Source: Caldifarciminota bacterium
GTDB taxonomy: Bacteria > Hydrothermota > Tepidihabitantia > Tepidihabitantales > JAOUPE01
Reading direction: 5' to 3'
DNA: 7,632 nucleotides
NCBI GenBank assembly: GCA_029880025.1
Contig: JAOUPE010000072.1
Location: forward strand, 1 to 7,632
Shown: positions 6,369 through 7,632 of the stretch, piece by piece
Position numbering within the stretch: the stretch's first letter is position 1
Layout: every line of letters begins with the position of its first letter
The notes under the pieces: generated by a model
Seen by the model: only the letters and a program-made list of their open reading frames with translations
Database searches by the model: none
Told to the model about the DNA's origin: nothing
Made by a program: the position numbers and the translations under genes

Positions 6369-7124
6369 ATGCGTAAACATTTAATTACTGGTAATTGGAA
6401 GATGTATAAGACACCAAAACAGGCAAAAGAATTAGCTCAACAGCTTAAGACTGATCTGGCTGATGTCAAAGATGTTGATATCGCAATCTGTCCACCCTTT
6501 ACTGCTTTGCCAGTTGTAGCTGAAGCGATAAAAGGCTCAAACATTGAATTGGGTGCCCAGAATATGCATTATGAGACTAAAGGCGCCTTTACCGGTGAAA
6601 TTTCTCCAGAATTTCTTTTAGAATTAGGTTGTAAATATGTAATCTTAGGTCATTCCGAACGGAGACAATATTTCAATGAAACCGACGAACTAATCAATAA
6701 GAAACTAATGACCGCTTTAAAGATGAACATCTCCCCTATTTTCTGTATCGGCGAAAAACTTTCCGAGCGTGAATCAGGCAAGACTTTTGATATAATAAAG
6801 AGTCAATTAAATAATGGCTTGGCAGGTATAAAAGAGGGCATTGATAAAATCATAATTGCTTATGAACCGATTTGGGCAATTGGCACTGGCAAAACCGCCA
6901 CGCCAAAACAAGCTGCCGAAGTCCATGAATATATTCGGGATTGGTTGAAGAAAAACTGCAGTCTGAAAGTCGCTGAAGAAAAACGAATTCTTTACGGCGG
7001 CAGTGTTAAACCGGACAATATTGATGAATTGATGGCTGAAAAAGAGCTTGACGGGGCTTTAGTTGGTGGAGCCAGTTTAGAAGCCCTATCCTTTATCCGA
7101 CTCGTTAAATTTCAAAAGGTTTAA
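6369..7124 (+). CDS. tpiA: Triosephosphate isomerase
   Basis: Cytoplasmic (beta/alpha)8-barrel enzyme interconverting dihydroxyacetone phosphate and glyceraldehyde 3-phosphate, thereby feeding gap. It is complete at 251 residues, the normal length. Visible active-site elements are NWKM (9-12) with Asn9 and Lys11, GHSERR (94-99) with electrophile His95, and AYEPIWAIGTGKTA (164-177) with catalytic base Glu166 and mobile loop 6. The phosphate-binding YGGSVKPDN segment is at 209-217, and LVGGASL is at 231-237. The start has a clear ribosome site. All catalytic residues are present, so the gene looks functional. It retains its usual position after gap and pgk, although pgk itself is disrupted here. 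No intrinsic terminator with a T-tract follows directly; the stop codon runs straight into an ACCACAGA-type repeat. Confidence 0.97.
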   Translation: MRKHLITGNWKMYKTPKQAKELAQQLKTDLADVKDVDIAICPPFTALPVVAEAIKGSNIELGAQNMHYETKGAFTGEISPEFLLELGCKYVILGHSERRQYFNETDELINKKLMTALKMNISPIFCIGEKLSERESGKTFDIIKSQLNNGLAGIKEGIDKIIIAYEPIWAIGTGKTATPKQAAEVHEYIRDWLKKNCSLKVAEEKRILYGGSVKPDNIDELMAEKELDGALVGGASLEALSFIRLVKFQKV

Positions 7125-7170
7125 CCACAGAGAACACAGAAGAAATATAAACCACAGATAAACACGGATG
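7124..7170. repeat. ACCACAGA-type short direct repeats
   Basis: Two related units, ACCACAGAGAACACAGA (7124-7140) and ACCACAGATAAACACGGATG (7151-7170), start 27 bases apart. The first begins on the last base of the tpiA stop codon. ACCACAGA/AACAC units of this kind recur in intergenic DNA of many environmental bacterial genomes; this is recollection, not a search result. Their function is unknown. Confidence 0.6.
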
Positions 7171-7232
7171 CACACCAATTAAAAAGATAAAAGAAGGAAT
7201 TAACCGAAGCGAGTTCGAGATAAAAGGGAAAT

Positions 7233-7258
7233 TGTCGGAGAGGCATCCTTGCCTCGAC
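7233..7258. repeat. Hairpin repeat, same family as the one upstream of tpiA
   Basis: The stem GAGGC-ATCCTT-GCCTC (7240-7255) is extended by GTC/GAC outer pairing across a GGA bulge. It matches the reverse complement of 6321-6346 over 26 bases, with a compensatory stem change. A second partial hairpin follows: CGACTC with GAGGTCG, at 7255-7270. The two family members flank tpiA in opposite orientation. Confidence 0.6.
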
Positions 7259-7410
7259 TCTTTGAGGTCGGGACTGGGACAAATAGCCCCGGTTTATCTG
7301 TGAAGTTCCTTCTATTACAGAAAAAATAAGGGACATTTTGGGACAACCTTAGATGAGGAGGTAGCCCCCGAAAAGGCAGTGTTAAGTGGATAGTGACTAG
7401 TGGTTAGTGA

Positions 7411-7438
7411 ACCCAGCCCTTGCACGCAAGGGCTGGGT
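7411..7438. repeat. Perfect 13-bp-arm palindrome
   Basis: ACCCAGCCCTTGC (7411-7423) and its exact reverse complement (7426-7438) are separated by only AC. The structure is GC-rich, symmetrical and not followed by a T-tract. It is therefore more likely a REP-like element or cruciform-prone site than an intrinsic terminator, although a bidirectional attenuating role is possible. Confidence 0.8.
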
Positions 7439-7560
7439 GAATATAGAAAAGAGAAACGGAAGAAGTCCAGTTGAAAAATACTCCTGAGGGGAACCAGCCC
7501 CCGAACCAACCCCCAGGTTACTTAGGGGTTTTAAACGGTTGATATGTGTCTGCCTCCCTG

Positions 7561-7629
7561 TCTGTATCCGAGTCTGCCCCCCGGTCAACCCCCTTGTGAA
7601 CCCCCTGGTCTCTATCCAAGTCTCACCCC
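7561..7629. repeat. C-rich imperfect tandem repeat, 48-base period
   Basis: The 21-base cores beginning TCTGTATCC (7561-7581) and TCTCTATCC (7609-7629) match at 17 of 21 positions and are 48 bases apart. Between them AACCCCCT occurs twice, 12 bases apart (7587 and 7599), and AACCCCC also occurs at 7508-7514. C-runs at 7577-7582, 7589-7593, 7601-7605 and 7626-7629 give the - strand repeated G-runs. The array appears to run past the window edge, so its full length is unknown. Confidence 0.55.
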
Positions 7630-7632
7630 TTG

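Larger units (their letters stand above)
7125..7632. other. Gene-free, repeat-rich intergenic region
   Basis: No convincing coding sequence was found on either strand in these 508 bases. The short open frames on the - strand have compositions explained by the repeats and lack ribosome sites or family motifs. The first part (to about 7480) is purine-rich on the + strand. It includes GGGACA-containing stretches around 7276-7345 and AGTGGATAGTGACTAGTGG-like iterations (7385-7408). From about 7490 onward it becomes strikingly C-rich. It is a mosaic of palindromes and short repeats rather than unique sequence. Confidence 0.7.

Noticed and set aside
6304..6369. Small 21-codon frame ending in TAATG at the tpiA start
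   Set aside because: It has no ribosome site, its middle is made of the palindrome at 6326-6341, and it does not resemble a PGK C-terminus.
7501..7533. Possible terminator (AACCCC / GGGGTT followed by TT)
   Set aside because: The stem is only 6 bp with an 11-base loop and a very short T-run, and it lies almost 400 bases past the last gene.
7121..7588. Three short - strand open frames in the terminal region
   Set aside because: They overlap palindromes and C-rich repeats and have no recognisable motif, biased repeat-driven composition and no ribosome site.
7561..7632. CRISPR array
   Set aside because: Only two imperfect repeat cores are present, and the spacer between them is itself repetitive and C-rich.

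Overview
This window looks like a chromosomal piece of an uncultured, moderately AT-rich bacterium. The gap-pgk-tpi glycolytic order, strong AAGGAG-type ribosome sites and the many short palindromic intergenic repeats recall candidate-phylum genomes such as WOR-3/Stahlbacteria. That placement is an impression and was not tested. All recognised genes lie on the + strand.

Layout. From 1 to 1081 is the 3' part of an Nramp-family metal-ion transporter whose start is outside the window. At the position where classical Nramps have the metal-binding methionine it has alanine. An AT-rich gap follows, with a TATAAT box and a small palindrome but no Shine-Dalgarno. It leads into an orphan 280-residue protein (1152-1994) with faint protein-kinase-like landmarks. 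A complete type I GAPDH gene follows (gap, 2062-3072). A complete triosephosphate isomerase gene (tpiA, 6369-7124) ends the coding part.

Between gap and tpiA, where an intact pgk would be expected, the locus is rearranged. First comes a duplicated, nine-codon copy of the pgk start, overlapping the gap stop codon. Next is a 51-base palindromic element that can fold as a three-way junction. Then a second pgk start begins well but loses PGK similarity after about 48 codons (3176-3343). The space after it holds two co-directional genes. One encodes a 498-residue alpha/alpha-toroid (prenyltransferase/squalene-cyclase-like repeat) protein without the DxDD catalytic acid. The other, 17 bases downstream, encodes a full-length but very divergent PGK homologue of 462 residues. 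That homologue keeps much of both substrate sites but has lost the HRAH segment and altered several glycine-rich loops.

The most interesting hypothesis is that a toroid + PGK-like cassette has replaced most of a housekeeping pgk. The PGK-like protein could be a functional substitute, a kinase with a new substrate, or a non-catalytic mimic. I know of no described system with this pair.

The last 508 bases (7125-7632) hold no credible gene. They are a patchwork of small repeats: ACCACAGA-type units, a hairpin related to one upstream of tpiA (with a compensatory stem change), a perfect 13-bp-arm palindrome, and C-rich imperfect tandem repeats running off the window edge.
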